In this document: positions 63,621 to 64,000 of the stretch, piece after piece
Numbering within the stretch: the stretch's first letter is position 1
Layout of the letters: each line of letters begins with the position of its first letter
NCBI RefSeq assembly: GCF_051020765.1
Contig: NC_134933.1
Coordinates: 9,521,461 to 9,585,460 of the forward strand
Length of the DNA stretch: 64,000 nt
Direction of reading: 5' to 3'
Source of the DNA: Lasioglossum baleicum
Taxonomy: Eukaryota; Arthropoda; Insecta; Hymenoptera; Halictidae
Notes under the pieces: generated by a model
What the model saw: the letters and a program-made list of their open reading frames with translations, nothing else
Database searches by the model: none
What the model was told of the DNA's origin: nothing
Made by a program: the position numbers and the translations under genes

Positions 63621-64000
63621 GTGGAAACCTATAGTCTAATGAGTGCTTTAATTGTAATCCGAGTAGTGCATTGACAGTGCTGACACATTTAGCGCTTCAC
63701 ACAGTTCCAATGTAATCGTAAGTATTTAAGTGAGCTCGCACGCCAGCGACGCGACAGCGAGCGTTAGTTAAGCCGCTAGATAATCCTATCGCTAAAGTAG
63801 TATTGTCACATTTTAACGCGTTGTGTCATCCATATGCGAGCATGGTAATTATTTGCTCGGGTTTAGTAAAAAATTTTTACATTCACTCTGCAGTTTGCCT
63901 TAAAAAAGAAGTCTGTCCATTAGCGTGTGGACTATGTTTATAAATTGTGTAACACGTACAGTGCTAAAGGTTAATAGCTTGCAAAGACAGCTCGATAAAG

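Larger units (their letters stand above)
60166..64000 (-). other. Tm1: Tm1 intron upstream of exon 3 (toward missing exons 1-2)
   Basis: 60170-61880, 62180-62630 and 63620-64000 show nothing recognised. No sequence encoding a tropomyosin N-terminus (MDAIKKKMQ type) or exon 2 was found on either strand. Confidence 0.75.

Noticed and set aside
60166..64000. Search for Tm1 exons 1 and 2 or an internal start exon
   Set aside because: No minus-strand sequence resembling tropomyosin residues 1-80 was found; they must lie beyond 64000.

Overview
This is animal nuclear DNA: long AT-rich introns, GT-AG splice sites and short conserved exons. The two genes present read like insect orthologues, and the repeat load (TTAA-flanked, mariner-like and hAT-like MITEs) together with the Tm1 exon sequences suggests an insect, most likely hymenopteran. 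That taxonomic call is inference. No bacterial, viral, CRISPR, tRNA or rRNA features were seen.

Two actin-filament genes face each other. On the + strand, five exons between 564 and 27060 encode everything but the N-terminus of Lasp (LIM and SH3 protein): the second half of the LIM zinc-binding domain, two nebulin repeats, a linker and a C-terminal SH3 domain. The first LIM exon lies left of the window. On the - strand, thirteen exons between 60165 and 35300 encode tropomyosin 1 (Tm1) from residue 81 of the usual 284 to the end; exons 1-2 lie right of the window. Exons 4, 5 and 7 are each present as two mutually exclusive copies (muscle-like and cytoplasmic-like), exons 3, 6 and 8 are single, and four alternative last exons end the protein differently. 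Every exon has the canonical tropomyosin length (134, 118, 71, 76, 63, 70, 83 bp; one last exon is 86), so all combinations keep frame.

Layout: 1-563, end of a Lasp intron; 564-658, LIM exon; 659-22151, a 21.5-kb intron packed with tandem arrays and MITEs; 22152-27060, the remaining Lasp exons; 27061-35299, convergent 3' flanks of both genes, with a tandem array just after the Lasp stop and several foldback elements; 35300-45141, the four alternative Tm1 last exons separated by MITE-rich introns; 46813-51328, exons 8 to 5, with a 1-kb minisatellite between exons 6 and 7; 51329-60165, exons 4 and 3; 60166-64000, intron toward the missing 5' exons, ending in a satellite interrupted by a hAT-like element.

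The clearest novel material is the mobile DNA. One MITE family (called A here) has at least ten dispersed copies and one tandemly amplified array. Several TTAA-inserted families show nested insertions with duplicated TTAA. Three hAT-like elements carry exact or near-exact 8-bp target duplications, and one short mariner derivative keeps what looks like a transposase C-terminus. I found no wholly new gene system; the Tm1 alternative-exon layout and the nested elements are the most informative parts. All coordinates were read by eye without alignment tools.
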